A stretch of 52,914 bases of DNA from Terramyces sp. JEL0728 (GCA_027603945.1 JADIIU010000090.1:1-52914), one strand, 5' to 3'. Positions 33,301 through 44,979 are shown, counted from the stretch's first letter. Notes: generated by a model not told the origin, from the sequence alone. Program-made: numbers and translations.

Positions 33301-36052
33301 GGGTCGTATATGGCCCATCTGGTTTGCGATGGGGTGATTCCCATAGCATTGCAAGTAGCATCACCGTCGACAGAGAAACACCAACCACCAGCAGACACGA
33401 TAACCCTTGCACCTCGAGATCGAAGAATAGCAATTCCTTTCTTGAGGTTTCCAGCAGCACTAGGAATAAAGTCCAAACCAGTTTTTGAAATATCGTAGGA
33501 ACCTTTAGTGTACTGCATCATAGGGTCGACAAATGAGAGTATAACAACATTGTAGTAAGACGGAACTTGGCACAATAATGAAGCAGTTGGATCTGCCCAT
33601 GACTCGTAGTAACCTACGTACAAGTTGCCGGTTGGTAGAGTATTTGGAGATTGTGGGAGTGCTAACAAACTAGGGCAAGAACCAGATGACGCAGGTGGAT
33701 TTGTAGCAGGGTTAGTTGCCGCAGTCGGCTGGACAACAGGAGCAGCGGTTGTTTTAACAGGAGCAACAGGAGGTTGAACAACAGGAGAACTTGTACCAGA
33801 CAGCTTGTTGAAAATATTAGAAAAGGCGAAATCAGCTTGCGATATTTGCGATGATTGATACAAAGGACCATTAACAGAAGTATCTCTTTGCATAGACCAG
33901 AAAGACAAGTACTGCACCCAACTGGTAGACTGTGCAAATGTAAACACTTCCTGAGCGTTGGCTAAAGTGAATATTTCACCAGCAACGTCGTTTACACCAA
34001 TCATTGGAGTGATACCAATCTTGATATTGTTAAATCCGAGTGCGACTACTTGTGTATAAGTGTTTTGAGCCGCTTGGATTCCATACTTGCCCATTCCATT
34101 TGCCCCATCAGGCGCTACAGAAGCACCGCCGTAGTCCATAGCCATAATATTCAATACATCAATAGCAAGCCCGTATTTTTGTGCAGATTGTACAACATAT
34201 AAACCAGCAGAAGTCAATCCACTAGGTAAAGCAGGCAGAGTAATTGAGATATACAATCCTGGGTTAGCAGCTTTGAGTTTAGCCAGTGCTTGTGACCGTC
34301 TATCAATTGCAGCTGTATTGGATAATCCATTTCCTTCAATATCAAAGTCTAGCCATCTGACATTGTATTTATCAATGACGTTCTGGTACTGTTGCTGTAA
34401 TTTGGTAATGTCGGTAGTGACGGTTGCAATTTCTGCGCCATTGTATCCACCAAACGAAACACAAACGTCGCCGCCCATGTTACGCAAGTACTGGATATTG
34501 ATTAGGTAAAAGGGTGATGTGATTGCAGTCTGGCCTCCCCAAGCCGGGTTGCCGCTGCCATCGGCGATGATGAAAGCAAGTACAAACCATTTGGTTCCGG
34601 CATTTGTAGCGAATTTGTATATTTCTGGGGTAGGGAATGCCATTATATCTACATATGGGGCCAAAAATTTCGATGGGATTGCAGGTGCATTTGGTGGTGG
34701 TCCAGCAGGCGGTGGTGTGCCTGTACATGTACCGTAACTCCATTGACACCCAGCTCCACAAAAGCCAGCCGAGGTACCACAATAACCGAATTGAGAACAA
34801 CAGTAATTTCCTCCACAGGCATAGTTGCCGCCAGTAGCACCGCAGCTACTAGGTGTAACTCCATTAGCAGGTTGGATAACAGTAGGCTTATATATAGGTA
34901 TAGGCGCACTAGTAGTAGCCAAGAACCCAGCCTTCTTTTGCCCAAACTGGCTAAAGATCTTGCTAAAAGCGTAATTGTCCTGCGCAATCATCGAGGACAG
35001 CCCCAGCCCTTTCATGCCGCCGTTATCCCTGTTCAAACTCCAAAATCCGATATAGCTGATATAATCAGTCTTTGCACTGAAATCAAGCACTTTTTTAGCA
35101 TTGGCAAGAGTAAATATTTCACTTGAATAATCGTTTTGTCCAATCATTGGAGTAATTCCAAGAGTGGTATTGTAAAAGATTTTAGTCACTTGTGTAATTG
35201 CATTTGACGCAGCTTGAATAGCAAAATCACCCATATCGCCATTCACGCCGTAGTCCATAGTCATCAAATTAATTACATCAAGTTTAATGTACATTTTAGT
35301 GGCTTGTAAAAGTGCAATGACGTTTGCTTCAAAGCCAGCAGTGTCCACAGGTAGAGTGAACGAAATCTTTATCTTTGGAAAGTGCTGTTTGAGTAAATAT
35401 AGTGCTTTTGCTCTTATTATTGATGAATCCAAGTCTGATAGCGCTTCACCTTCAATATCAAAATCGATCCATTTTAAAGAGTATTTTTCAACAACGCGTG
35501 CGTACTTGTACATTAAATCAGTTTCGTTTGTGTATTTTGTAGCCAGCTCTGCTCCGACGGCTCCACCAAAGGATACAATAACGTCACCACCAGCTTGGCG
35601 TAAATTCTTTATATTTTTCATGTACAAGTTCGAGTCCATTGATATTTGGCCACCCCAGCTCGGTTGGTTATGCGAATCAGCGGTAATAAAAGCAAGGTTA
35701 AAGTATTTTGTGTTGGTTAGATTGTAAATGTACGCCAAGTCCAAGTCTGCCATTGTAACATCAATGTATGGCGCGAATACTTTTTGCGGCATTGGCTTTT
35801 GTGTGGATGTAGGTTTAGGGCCACCTAATGGAGGAGGACTATTCATGCCAGTATCACATTTTCCGTATTCTTGTTGACAACCGATTCCACAATGGTCGGT
35901 GGATACTCCACACCTGAAATTAAAAATGTTTACCAGCCATACTGCGAGCAACAGCTGTTTTTACATACTTGCGGGTTGCAAGCAAATCCATTATCGGAAG
36001 TAGAAAAATTGCCTGGCTGAGCTAATGCCAAACCAATTAGCAGTAATTTCAT
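30369..36052 (-). CDS. Giant secreted chitinase-like protein: 2 CBM18 + 5 GH18 modules
   Basis: Predicted 1867 residues. Signal peptide (MKLLLIGLALAQPG). CBM18 at about 25-60 and again at about 397-437 (CCSQFGYCGTSAGFCGAGC). GH18 modules start at about 86, 456, 805, 1248 and 1589, joined by Pro/Thr/Gln-rich linkers. Modules 1, 2, 4 and 5 are one subtype (FAPYxDV start, SFGG, DFDIEG). Module 3 is a different subtype with the full DGVDVDFE active-site motif (Glu near 945). Catalytic Glu is present in modules 1 (about 194), 2 (about 566) and 4 (about 1357). Module 5 has INFEVG and no Glu at that position. Introns at 35914-35933, 32948-32966, 32026-32046 and 31724-31743 (20, 19, 21, 20 nt). Acts on chitin outside the cell: own wall remodelling or host/prey wall attack. 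Confidence 0.92.
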
Positions 36053-36242
36053 TAAATTGTAAAAGTAGCGACGCGTTTTTTGATAGATATAAACAAATAA
36101 CATCAATCAGGGGGGTTAATTCATGCTTTCGTTTGATTAATCCGTTCGATACTTTGACGCTGTGTTAGTTCATGTCTCTGACATTCAAGCACAGCCAAAC
36201 ATCTACACAAGAAAATCATCAAATTAAAAAACAAAACCAAAT

Positions 36243-37084
36243 TTATAAATAAACGTTATTCAAATTAATACGAGAAAGCGTTGCAGGATGCTAAATAAAT
36301 ATAAGAATACCACGTTCTTTACAGTCAATTCCTCTACTTGTTTTTCAGTTTGCTGAATCAATTCATCCTGTTTTTCAAGCAATTTTTGTAAATCGTTTCT
36401 GATTTTTTGTCTTGCTTTTAGTTCTGATTGTAGTATTTGTAGCAGTTGGTCCTTGTCATCTACGGTAAGTGTTTACTTGGGTTGTGATTATGTAACCATT
36501 GCTAATCCAAAGAGTACGTACCTTTTGACTGGTGTTTTTGTTTAGTAACCATTAGTGCTTTCAGTGTATTCATTCCATTTGTTATGCTGACCAATTCATC
36601 TTCCTGATCATTCAACAGATTGGATAATTCATCTATAAATGACTGCGAATAAATATTTCTTTCCTTCCACACATTTAGTATCCTTGATATCTTTTGCTTT
36701 GTTTCTTTTTTTGTGTGTCTATTGTTAGATAATGTCTTTGTCACAAACAAGAATAGATATAAACAACCATATCTCTTGTTGTAAACTCTAGCTTACTTTA
36801 GACAATCTTTGAAGACAGAGGGTAGTACTTGCTTGAACAGAGGAATAAACTCTTTTTTCTAATTAAATAAATAATACCTTAGACTGTACAAGATCATTAC
36901 ATAAATACAGCAAATACAGTCTCTTTTCTCCTACTAGTTTACTGATCTGCTCAACCCACGTATCAACCGATTCTTTGCGTTGAGAATGAAACTGGATCCA
37001 CATACTGGTAATCTGGATTGATTCCTGAGTTGCAGAGAGTTTATCTAGTTTCTGAATCAAAATATCCTTTGTATAGTTTGCCAT
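36243..37084 (-). CDS. Rtt103/RPRD1-like CID-domain protein
   Basis: 220 residues in the preferred model. The N-terminal CID (RNA polymerase II CTD-interacting domain) has LIQKLDKLSATQESIQITSM, WVEQISKLVGEKR, LYLCNDLVQ, IPLFKQVLPSVFKDCL and ISRILNVWKERNIY. A coiled-coil tail follows (LLQILQSELKARQKIRNDLQ). This is the Rtt103/RPRD/Rhn1 layout, involved in transcription termination. Introns: 36859-36877 (19 nt), 36719-36796 (78 nt), 36460-36521 (62 nt), 36291-36310 (20 nt). The 78-nt intron gives the CID spacing expected for the family; a 24-nt alternative would insert about 15 hydrophobic residues. The last intron and C-terminus (HPATLSRINLNNVYL) are less certain. Divergent from ING, 32 nt between start codons. 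Confidence 0.8.
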
Positions 37085-37116
37085 TGATCAATTTGTGAAA
37101 AATTAAAATCTTTGAA

Positions 37117-37894
37117 ATGCCTGAAGGTGTGGATTATTATACTTTGCTGGAAGAGTTTGTACCTACCATTGACAATTTGCCTAATGAGCTTGGACATGTA
37201 TTTACCGAACTTATAAAGTAACATTATAGTAACATAGGTAAACTGTACTAACACATAGGTAAACTGTATACTAAACTATAGGTAAACTGTATACTAAACT
37301 ATAGGCAAGTATTACCTAACATAGGTAATAAAGAGATAACCGCAGCTCTTCAAATGACTTGCTGGCAATAGAACAACGAGTAAAAAGCCAGGACAATATC
37401 TTTAAAAAACAATTGAAAACAGGAATTAACCAAGAGTGGGGAGAAGACTTGAAATTGCACCAGGGCATCCTGTCAGAGTACGAAAAGAACACTGCAATAC
37501 AAAAAGACAGGATTGAACTGGTAGAAAGAATACGAGATCTAGTAACTATCACTAACGAGGTGGACAAGCACTTGAAGAAACTTTCAACCGAACTGGATAA
37601 ACTGTACGACCAAGATCCCAACCAAATCAAATTAGAAACACCAGTACCAAAGAGAAAGATTCAACCACCAATAAGAAGCTTGCCAATGAAAAAAAAGAAA
37701 CGAGAAACAGAGGACGAGCAGCTGTATTGTACTTGCCATCAAGTCAGCTATGGTGAAATGATTGCTTGTGACGGAAAGAACTGTATTTATGAATGGTAAT
37801 TAATGCTAATTTTAGGTTCCATTTGGATTGCCTGGGAATGGTTGAGCCTCCTACTGGGATATGGTACTGTGATTCTTGTAAAAAGAATAAATGA
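37117..37894 (+). CDS. ING-family PHD-finger chromatin protein
   Basis: 209 residues. The N-terminal ING helical domain begins [19 protein letters not shown] and continues after the first intron with [18 protein letters not shown] and a long coiled coil. A basic linker (PMKKKKRE) and a C-terminal PHD finger follow ([36 protein letters not shown]), which reads H3K4 methylation in this family; ING proteins are subunits of histone acetyltransferase or deacetylase complexes. The PHD finger is split by a 20-nt intron at 37796-37815. The first intron, 37218-37345, is 128 nt and consists wholly of six intron-like units (see separate entry). AATAAA sits directly before the stop TGA. Confidence 0.92.
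37218..37345 (+). repeat. Head-to-tail array of six mini-intron-like units inside the ING gene
   Basis: Six contiguous units, each beginning GT (unit 5: GC), carrying a TAAC/TAAAC-type branch motif and ending in AG: 37218-37237 (20 nt), 37238-37258 (21), 37259-37281 (23), 37282-37304 (23), 37305-37324 (20), 37325-37345 (21). Units 3 and 4 are identical; unit 2 shares GTAAACTGTA with them and is two nt shorter. No bases lie between units. The flanking exon ends in AA (phase 2) and resumes with C, giving a clean frame ([14 protein letters not shown]). Stop codons in the array forbid translation through it. It may be removed as one 128-nt intron or stepwise. Confidence 0.85.
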
Positions 37895-38067
37895 TTTCTC
37901 TTATTGTCTAATACATTTATACTAGCGGTGCCATGAGTAGAAACTGGTGGTGCCATGAGCAGTAGCCGGTAGTAATAGCTCGAGCTGCCAGTACAGCTTA
38001 CCAAGAGTACTATTACCATTCACAATCAACAGTTTCTTGCCACCTCACAAAAATTTCCAATTCAAAA

Positions 38068-38912
<845 letters not shown>

Positions 38913-39056
38913 TAAAGTCATGCGAGTTGATTTTTGTCGTGCGAGTTGATTTTGTGGATATTGCAATGGTTATAGCGGCACCAATTAATTCGGTCCAAAA
39001 AAGATCAACGAATACATAGTTTATTCATAGCTTGGAGCTGGTTTAACACTGGCTTA

Positions 39057-40141
39057 CTATGGATGCTTCTTGAACCATGCTTCGATAGCTTCGACTTCTT
39101 CAGTAGTTCCCAAAAAGATTGGCGACCGATCATGGATAGATTTAGGTGTCAAGTCCAGGATACGTTGTTTGCCGTTGCTGGCCTTACCACCACAAGCTTC
39201 AACCAACATTGCCATTGGGAAACACTCGTACAACTGGGATTAGTTAATAGCTACCATTCTTAGCTTTGCTCCTGGGTACAAGAATATACCTCCGTATAAT
39301 AGCGTGCGGTGCATCTGGATTAATCAATAGTTACATCTGCTACCATACTGCCAACATATCTGGCGCTATAAGGAGTAAACTTGCCCTCGAATCCTTGTGG
39401 CGGATACTTGAGTGTATCCAAGTATCCTTTTACGGCTGGATGGAAAGAATGAGCATACCCTTCATTCAACGAATAAATCTTTTTTTTACCCAATTTCATC
39501 TGCGTTAATTAAAAGTACTTTGGGGTGGGTCAGTAGGAACTCTCCCACATTTGGATCAAGTGTATATCCATTTGCTTCGCCTCCGAATGACATTACAAGT
39601 GCAGAGCAACTACCGTACATGCAGTAACCTGAATAAATAAAAATGTACCTCCGCATACCATCTCGGACCCAGGCACAAGTACTTGTTCAAGCAATGGCTT
39701 ATCAGACAAAACATCGAGTTTATAAATACCAAAGATGGTACCAACAGACACACCGCAGTCGATATTACTTGACCCGTCAAGTGGATCAAACACTACGCAA
39801 TAATGACCGCGTTTATCTTTTGGAACTACGATTGCATCGTCAACCTCTTCGGAAATCAATAATGCTGTTTTTTTGCTTCCAATCAACATATTGACCATGA
39901 TTTCGTTGGATAACAGGTCGAGTTTTTGGACATTTTCAGCTTGGATGTTTTGGCCTCCTGTTTGTCCAAGAACCTGGAGTAATTCTGCTTTGCGCACGAC
40001 GTTAGTTATCCATTTGCATGCTGTTGCTATTGAGGAGAGCAAGACTGATAAGTCGCCTGTTGCCTCTGGGTGTTCTTGTTGGAATGAGAGAATGTGGTTG
40101 GTTACAGTTATAATATCGGTTTTCAAGTCTCCTTCTCCCAT
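39057..40141 (-). CDS. FBP1: Fructose-1,6-bisphosphatase
   Basis: Gluconeogenic enzyme, hydrolyses fructose-1,6-bisphosphate to fructose-6-phosphate in the cytosol. 334 residues, normal length. Motifs: LDVLS-like [24 protein letters not shown], metal-binding [54 protein letters not shown], and [19 protein letters not shown]. Four introns: 39629-39648, 39500-39518, 39315-39334, 39234-39254 (20, 19, 20, 21 nt). Removing all four gives an uninterrupted match to the family; without them the frame breaks repeatedly in the second half. The ATG at 40141 (MGEGDLKTD) gives the usual N-terminus. Confidence 0.95.
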
Positions 40142-40357
40142 TTTGTTTTTCTGATTACAAGTGTAAATCCGCGTGATTTTCCAGGAAGCCAAAACCTTTC
40201 CGCAATCATATGCCCCTTCAGCTGATTCAATTTTGAATCCTTGTTCTCTAAAAAGTTATGACTGCAAATTTAACTGGTAGAGATATTGTTACCCTGCGCG
40301 AGTCTTGCAAATAAGATTGCAGTCTCGAATAGCACGCACAGAGGTCTATTATAGATT

Positions 40358-42430
40358 CTATTTATTAAACAAACCTTTAATATCCCCCTTTTCAAACAGC
40401 TCAACTCCATGCTGAAACTCTTTGACAATACTGCCCAAGTTGCTTCCAACCATGCTCGTACAATTCCTATCTGCTTCAAACGGATCTAGGACAAACAAAC
40501 AATCTGCTTGCCCAACCATTCCGCCCTTGACAGATATAATTTTATCATAGGTGAATTTGTATCCAAAGTAAATAAGGAATTCGTAGAATAAATCATCGAT
40601 TGGCTTGGTAATTGGGCTGTAGTTTTGGATTGTCGGATGCTGTGTGTCTGAGATGAATGTAACATCCACTGATCGCATTTTTTTATCGCCATTAGTTTCA
40701 GGCACTTTGATTACATTCCGCTGTCCACCTTCCTCTTGCAATACAGCCAGCCCTTCAAACTCTTGTAAATAACTGATAACCATTAACGAGTAAGCGTACG
40801 ACGATATGGAATCTAGTTAAAAGAGTAGTACTTGAAGTAGGATCATTGATATCCCTCCTTTTTGCAAAGTCTTTTACCAGTAGAATCAACTGTCTGCATT
40901 TTGGCTCAACTATCGTATAAGCTCTAATTAATTGAGAATTGAATACTCCAAGACAATGGCCGAAATTAACATCACAGTCAACATTCGATTTTGGATCGGT
41001 GAATTTGCATATTGGTACACGCGCTCTTCGAATTGGGTTTACATTTTCCATTCCGTGATATTTCAGTGCTGACGCCAATTTAAACATGTTTTGTAGAGGA
41101 TGCTTTTCTGGCTGCGTTACAAGCGTAATATCAATATCAGAGTCTTTGAATCCGAGGTTGTTTACCGATGATCCAAAGAGCATAACTTGAACTTTGGGGT
41201 ATCTACCCCTATCCAACATTTTTTGGAGCTTCTTTACAAATGCTTGTCTTGTATCTGACAGTAGGAACGGTTTAATAGCAGTCTATGTCAACATGAATGT
41301 ACTTTGTAATAGTGAGCAACAAATGTTGTTTTTACAGGCTTCTTTTCATAATTGGGATCCAGAGTAAAACTAACTTGCTTAATTGGTTTCCGGAAATAAA
41401 CATGTTCAAGATATTCAGGGTCAATCACCAGAATATCCCTTGGGTCTTCTTCCTCTTGATCAATTTCAAACAGTGTAAATCTGCCATCACCGTTTCGTAT
41501 TTTTTGGTAATCCAAACTAAACACCGCATCATTGATTGATACTCTATGATGCACCCCTTCATTAAAGTGAACAAACGGCCTTGTCGGTAGATTATCAAGC
41601 TCAAACCCATTTCCTATCAAGTTGCTCACAAAATCCCGAATTTCACTGCCCAATGTTGAAGATGTCGCAGTATAATCCTCCTTGCTGTATAGCAATGCGG
41701 AAATCAACATTACCACGGCTGGCTTAGGACCGAGAGACAGCTTTGAAGCAGCTTTCAAATACTCTTTTTGTAGCACAATTTGCTTTAGCGATTCATTATC
41801 CGTAGGTTCACATTTGAACGCATTTGATCCCTTTTCGTACGAGATTGCATACTTGATTCCTTCGTTTACGACTGCAAAATCTTCTTTCATGTCTTGAAGT
41901 AGTTTCTTTGTTGGTAGCACTGGTAATTGGATTCCATTGCTTGTCAGCTCATCAAAAATCATCCGCACATCTTCAGATAATTTGCCTACTTCCCTTTCTC
42001 CAAACACCTGCAATACAACATACATCAACTGTCCCAAAGTATCAAACAATCGAGATTTACTTTTTCCTCTGGTTTCCGTTGATTCAACTGTCCCTCCACT
42101 ATATCCTGCCGATTCTCCCTTTTCAAATGGTTCAATAGATGATGCTAGTTCCAACAACTCTGGTTTCGCATACAATACAAATGAAGATGGCTCCACATCT
42201 GTCTCTGTCAGTTGGTGCCCAGCAAATTGATACAACCCTCCATTGACAAGTATCAAATCATTGGTGCATCGTGGCAAACTGCTTATACTAATAGCACTGA
42301 TTTTCTCTAGTAGTCTATTCATACTATTAACTGTGAGATTGTTTGATATAGCCAGAGCTGCAGCTAATACGGTCATTTCCTGCTCCCGATTCATTAATAT
42401 TTTTTTGATTTTGAAAGAGAAAATAGACAA
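40358..42430 (-). CDS. Cid1-like poly(A)/poly(U) nucleotidyltransferase with repeated N-terminal region
   Basis: 677 residues (665 from the second Met, MNREQE). The C-terminal about 300 residues form a non-canonical nucleotidyltransferase: LFGSSVNNLGF, DSDIDI with metal aspartates about 425 and 427, VDCDVNFGHCLGVFNSQLIR, NDPTSNSISSYAYSLMVISY, and a PAP-associated domain ending in DPFEADRNC. This family adds U or A tails to RNA. The N-terminal about 375 residues are not a known partner domain to me. They contain at least two related blocks of about 70 residues sharing LxxNGxxLxxLPT and a following VNEG/FNEG. Introns at 41283-41302 (20 nt) and 40813-40831 (19 nt). The first fuses the N-terminal region to the catalytic domain in frame, so this is one gene. 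Confidence 0.86.
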
Positions 42431-42654
42431 TCAGCTTAAACGCTTATTCTTTAGTTAGACAATCCTCAATCCGCAAACTGATCTACTGTGCATTATCTTG
42501 CAACTATACCATAAAATTACTCGTGGAATAAACATCAAAGAATACATCATCTCTATAACCTTTTGTAAGTCGTTCAGCAGTTACAAGTGGAATCCCAGTT
42601 CGTCCGGCTGCATTCCATTCAACCAAAGTTCAGAAATTTTGTCGAAAAAGCAAA

Positions 42655-43986
42655 ATGCAGCAATCAGGTTTGGAGCGATTCATGACCATGTACGATGGCA
42701 GGTCAACGAAAATCGCCCATATATTTTTGCTTAGTGGGAATACAAACGATTTAGTGGATAAACTCCCACGAGCATTCATGAACGTAATTAACAAGAATCC
42801 TCGAATGCGGTCAAAGAGTATTACAGGATCATTTAAAATCATTACCTCGCCAAAAGTAGATTTATCGCAAGCTCAGAAACTTGTTGCTGTTGTAAATGAA
42901 GATTGGAAAGAATTTGTTCAAAGTGAAGCCGAAATACCATTTGATCGGTTCAACGAGTTGCCGTACAAAATCAGCGTTGTAGCCGAAAGCGAATCGAAAT
43001 CAAGATTGATTGTATGGTCTGATCACTATATGGCTGATGGCTATTCTGGATTGATTGTCTTTAATGATTTATTAACAAATATCAGGGATGAATGCATAGA
43101 ACTGCCAGAATTACCACTCAAGAAATCCATATTTGAATTTGTAGTCAAAAAGAATTGGTTTGCTTATCAGATAAACAAATTCCTGTGCAAAATAATGGAG
43201 AAACCAGTGCTGGCAGAAATGAAGGAGTTCAGAACTACTTTGAACATTAGTTCCAAGATGCCTGTAGATCCAGATGCCGAACAATGTCCTACATTTGCAT
43301 TTTTCGCTGATGGTGAATCTGAAAATTTAAAGAAATCCATAGCAAGATGCAGAGCAGAAAAGACTACTCTGAATGCAGCTATACTAGTACTTGTAGCGGT
43401 TGCGTTTGCAAAAACAGTTGGAGTCAATGATAAACTTAAACTTGCGCTCGATATCGACTACAATATGCGCAACAAAGTAAAAGGATTAGATGAAAAAGAC
43501 ATTGGATTCAATATCACAATTGGAACAATAGAGTCATTGAAGAAGGGATTAGACTTCAGTGGCAAGTTTTGGGACGCAGCAAAGGAGCTTAAAAAAGAAT
43601 CATTGACAGCAAACACATCATTCTTGGCAAAGATGGTCCAAACATTTGTCCACTTGAAATTCAATCGATTTTCCAGCTTTGAAATTCCCCACCATCAAAC
43701 TTGTATCAATGACGTGAACTTGTCAAATATCGGGAGATATCCATTTGAAAAACAGGTTGGAGGTTACAATTTAGAGAGTTTCCATGTTTATAACACTACT
43801 CCATACGTTGGTCCGTCGGTTATTCTCTATCTATGCAGCACTGATCATATTGGATTCAGTATGGCTTCAAAGGTAGAGGACACGCAAGCAAAGAAGGTGT
43901 TTGATTTGTTTGTGTCTCTAGTTGAAAAGATCCACGAAATCAGTTCTGATCTTACAATCAGGCAAGTACTGGATCAAATAAATTGA
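42655..43986 (+). CDS. Condensation-fold (CoA-dependent) acyltransferase-like protein
   Basis: 443 residues, intronless. The active-site motif of the condensation/acyltransferase superfamily is present as DHYMADGYSG (HxxxDG). It is preceded by KISVVAESESKSRLIVWSDH and followed at a normal distance by CINDVNLSNIGRYPF, which resembles the second conserved block. Relatives include alcohol acetyltransferases, PapA-type acyltransferases and NRPS condensation domains; the substrate cannot be told. It is a stand-alone protein with no carrier domain. Divergent from the nucleotidyltransferase gene across about 220 nt. A natural-product or lipid-esterification role is only a possibility. Confidence 0.75.
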   Translation: MQQSGLERFMTMYDGRSTKIAHIFLLSGNTNDLVDKLPRAFMNVINKNPRMRSKSITGSFKIITSPKVDLSQAQKLVAVVNEDWKEFVQSEAEIPFDRFNELPYKISVVAESESKSRLIVWSDHYMADGYSGLIVFNDLLTNIRDECIELPELPLKKSIFEFVVKKNWFAYQINKFLCKIMEKPVLAEMKEFRTTLNISSKMPVDPDAEQCPTFAFFADGESENLKKSIARCRAEKTTLNAAILVLVAVAFAKTVGVNDKLKLALDIDYNMRNKVKGLDEKDIGFNITIGTIESLKKGLDFSGKFWDAAKELKKESLTANTSFLAKMVQTFVHLKFNRFSSFEIPHHQTCINDVNLSNIGRYPFEKQVGGYNLESFHVYNTTPYVGPSVILYLCSTDHIGFSMASKVEDTQAKKVFDLFVSLVEKIHEISSDLTIRQVLDQIN

Positions 43987-44040
43987 TTGTTTTTAAAAGT
44001 TTCAAGTACATGTTATCTGTCCTAACATTAATTTCTTTAT

Positions 44041-44979
44041 TTTGTACTTTTGACATTTTTTGCAAGATTTTGCTAATTAAGGGTTCCCAATAGGACAGCT
44101 AATCTGAGAGAAACCTGGCAGAAAATGTCAACAGCATCGCCTGACCAGTACTTTTGCTCTCTAAACGGTAAAATGTTGCAGGGACTGCTTGATTCAAACG
44201 AGGGTTTGTGGTATAAATATCCAGGCGTATCTGAATCTATACTTACAATAAAATGATCTTCTCTACTGCTCTCATTGCTACCATCATCTCTTCCGTTGCT
44301 GCCATCGACTGGAACCGCGATCAAAACGGAGACTGGGCTTCCAACTGTGATTTCCCTGGAAACGACATTTCTTGGCAACAAACCGAAGGTCCGCAATGTT
44401 CCGCTTACTGCAGATCCGTTCCAGGCTGCACTCAATACTCCTACTACCAGGGATGGTGTTATGCCAAGTCTGGCGGTTTGGGCAGAAACAATGCCATCGA
44501 CAAGCAAGATGTAACTTGTGGTATCAACAACCCACCAAGCACTCCGCCTCCTCCATCTGGAAATGGATACTGCCAAGCTGAACTCTCTGCCAAACGTCAG
44601 CAATACAGAGGAATCAACTCTCCATTGAGCTGGAACCAAGACTTTGCAAACAGAGCTGCTTCTGTTGCAAATCCATGGGTTGGACACCACGATCTTGGAA
44701 ATGGAGCTGGCGGGTTTGTCGGAGGACAAATCATGGCAGGAACTGAAGACTGTAACTACGCAATCCAACTGTGGGTTGAAAATGAAATGACAGCTTGGGG
44801 AAATGGTGTGTGCAAAGACGGCGAAGCTGGTGGACACTGCAGAATCATTTTGAATCCAGGCTACCACAACGTTGGATGCGCTCACACTGGCGGCAATGCC
44901 GTTTGTGATTTCAATTAAATAAATAGACTTTTCACAATGATTTTCGTTTCTATTATGCTAAAGATAGTATCGTTGGATT
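44041..44979 (+). repeat. Inverted duplication, arm A
   Basis: About 940 bases matching the reverse complement of 51973-52914. Homology starts at TTTGTACTTTTGACATTTT and ends at AGTATCGTTGGATT; it includes the whole PAN-CAP gene and about 200 nt of upstream DNA. By eye identity is above 97%, highest in the coding part. The outer edge of the partner arm is cut by the window end, so the repeat may be longer. Confidence 0.9.
44253..44918 (+). CDS. Secreted PAN/apple-like + CAP/SCP-like protein, copy A
   Basis: 221 residues, intronless. Signal peptide (MIFSTALIATIISSVAA, cleavage near 17). Residues about 25-75 resemble a PAN/apple module (GPQCSAYCRSVPGCTQYSYY, GWCYAKSGG). A short Pro-rich linker (PPSTPPPPSG) follows, then a compact CAP/SCP-like domain: CQAELSAKRQQYRGINSPLS, NRAASVANPWVGHHDLGNG, CNYAIQLWVENE, and a C-terminal HNVGCAHTGGNAVCDF. 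CAP proteins are secreted, lipid- or sterol-binding in some cases. The copies differ at one residue (N here, D in copy B, before PGYHNVG). The stop is followed by ATAAATAG. Confidence 0.75.
   Translation: MIFSTALIATIISSVAAIDWNRDQNGDWASNCDFPGNDISWQQTEGPQCSAYCRSVPGCTQYSYYQGWCYAKSGGLGRNNAIDKQDVTCGINNPPSTPPPPSGNGYCQAELSAKRQQYRGINSPLSWNQDFANRAASVANPWVGHHDLGNGAGGFVGGQIMAGTEDCNYAIQLWVENEMTAWGNGVCKDGEAGGHCRIILNPGYHNVGCAHTGGNAVCDFN

Noticed and set aside
34649..34987. Several 70-127 codon frames on both strands within 30.4-36 kb
   Set aside because: All overlap the five-module chitinase, whose CBM18 and GH18 motifs settle the coding frame.
40358..40374. Candidate 17-nt intron at the end of the Cid1-like gene that would add about 38 residues
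   Set aside because: Shorter than every supported intron. The unspliced end (DIKGLFNK) already completes the PAP-associated domain, and the added residues show no conservation pattern I recognise.
44073..44885. 270-codon open frame on the minus strand (mirrored at 52068-52760 on plus)
   Set aside because: Antisense to the PAN-CAP gene, which has signal peptide, cysteine pattern and domain similarity. The antisense translation is low-complexity with no family, and it is open only because of the sense codon use.
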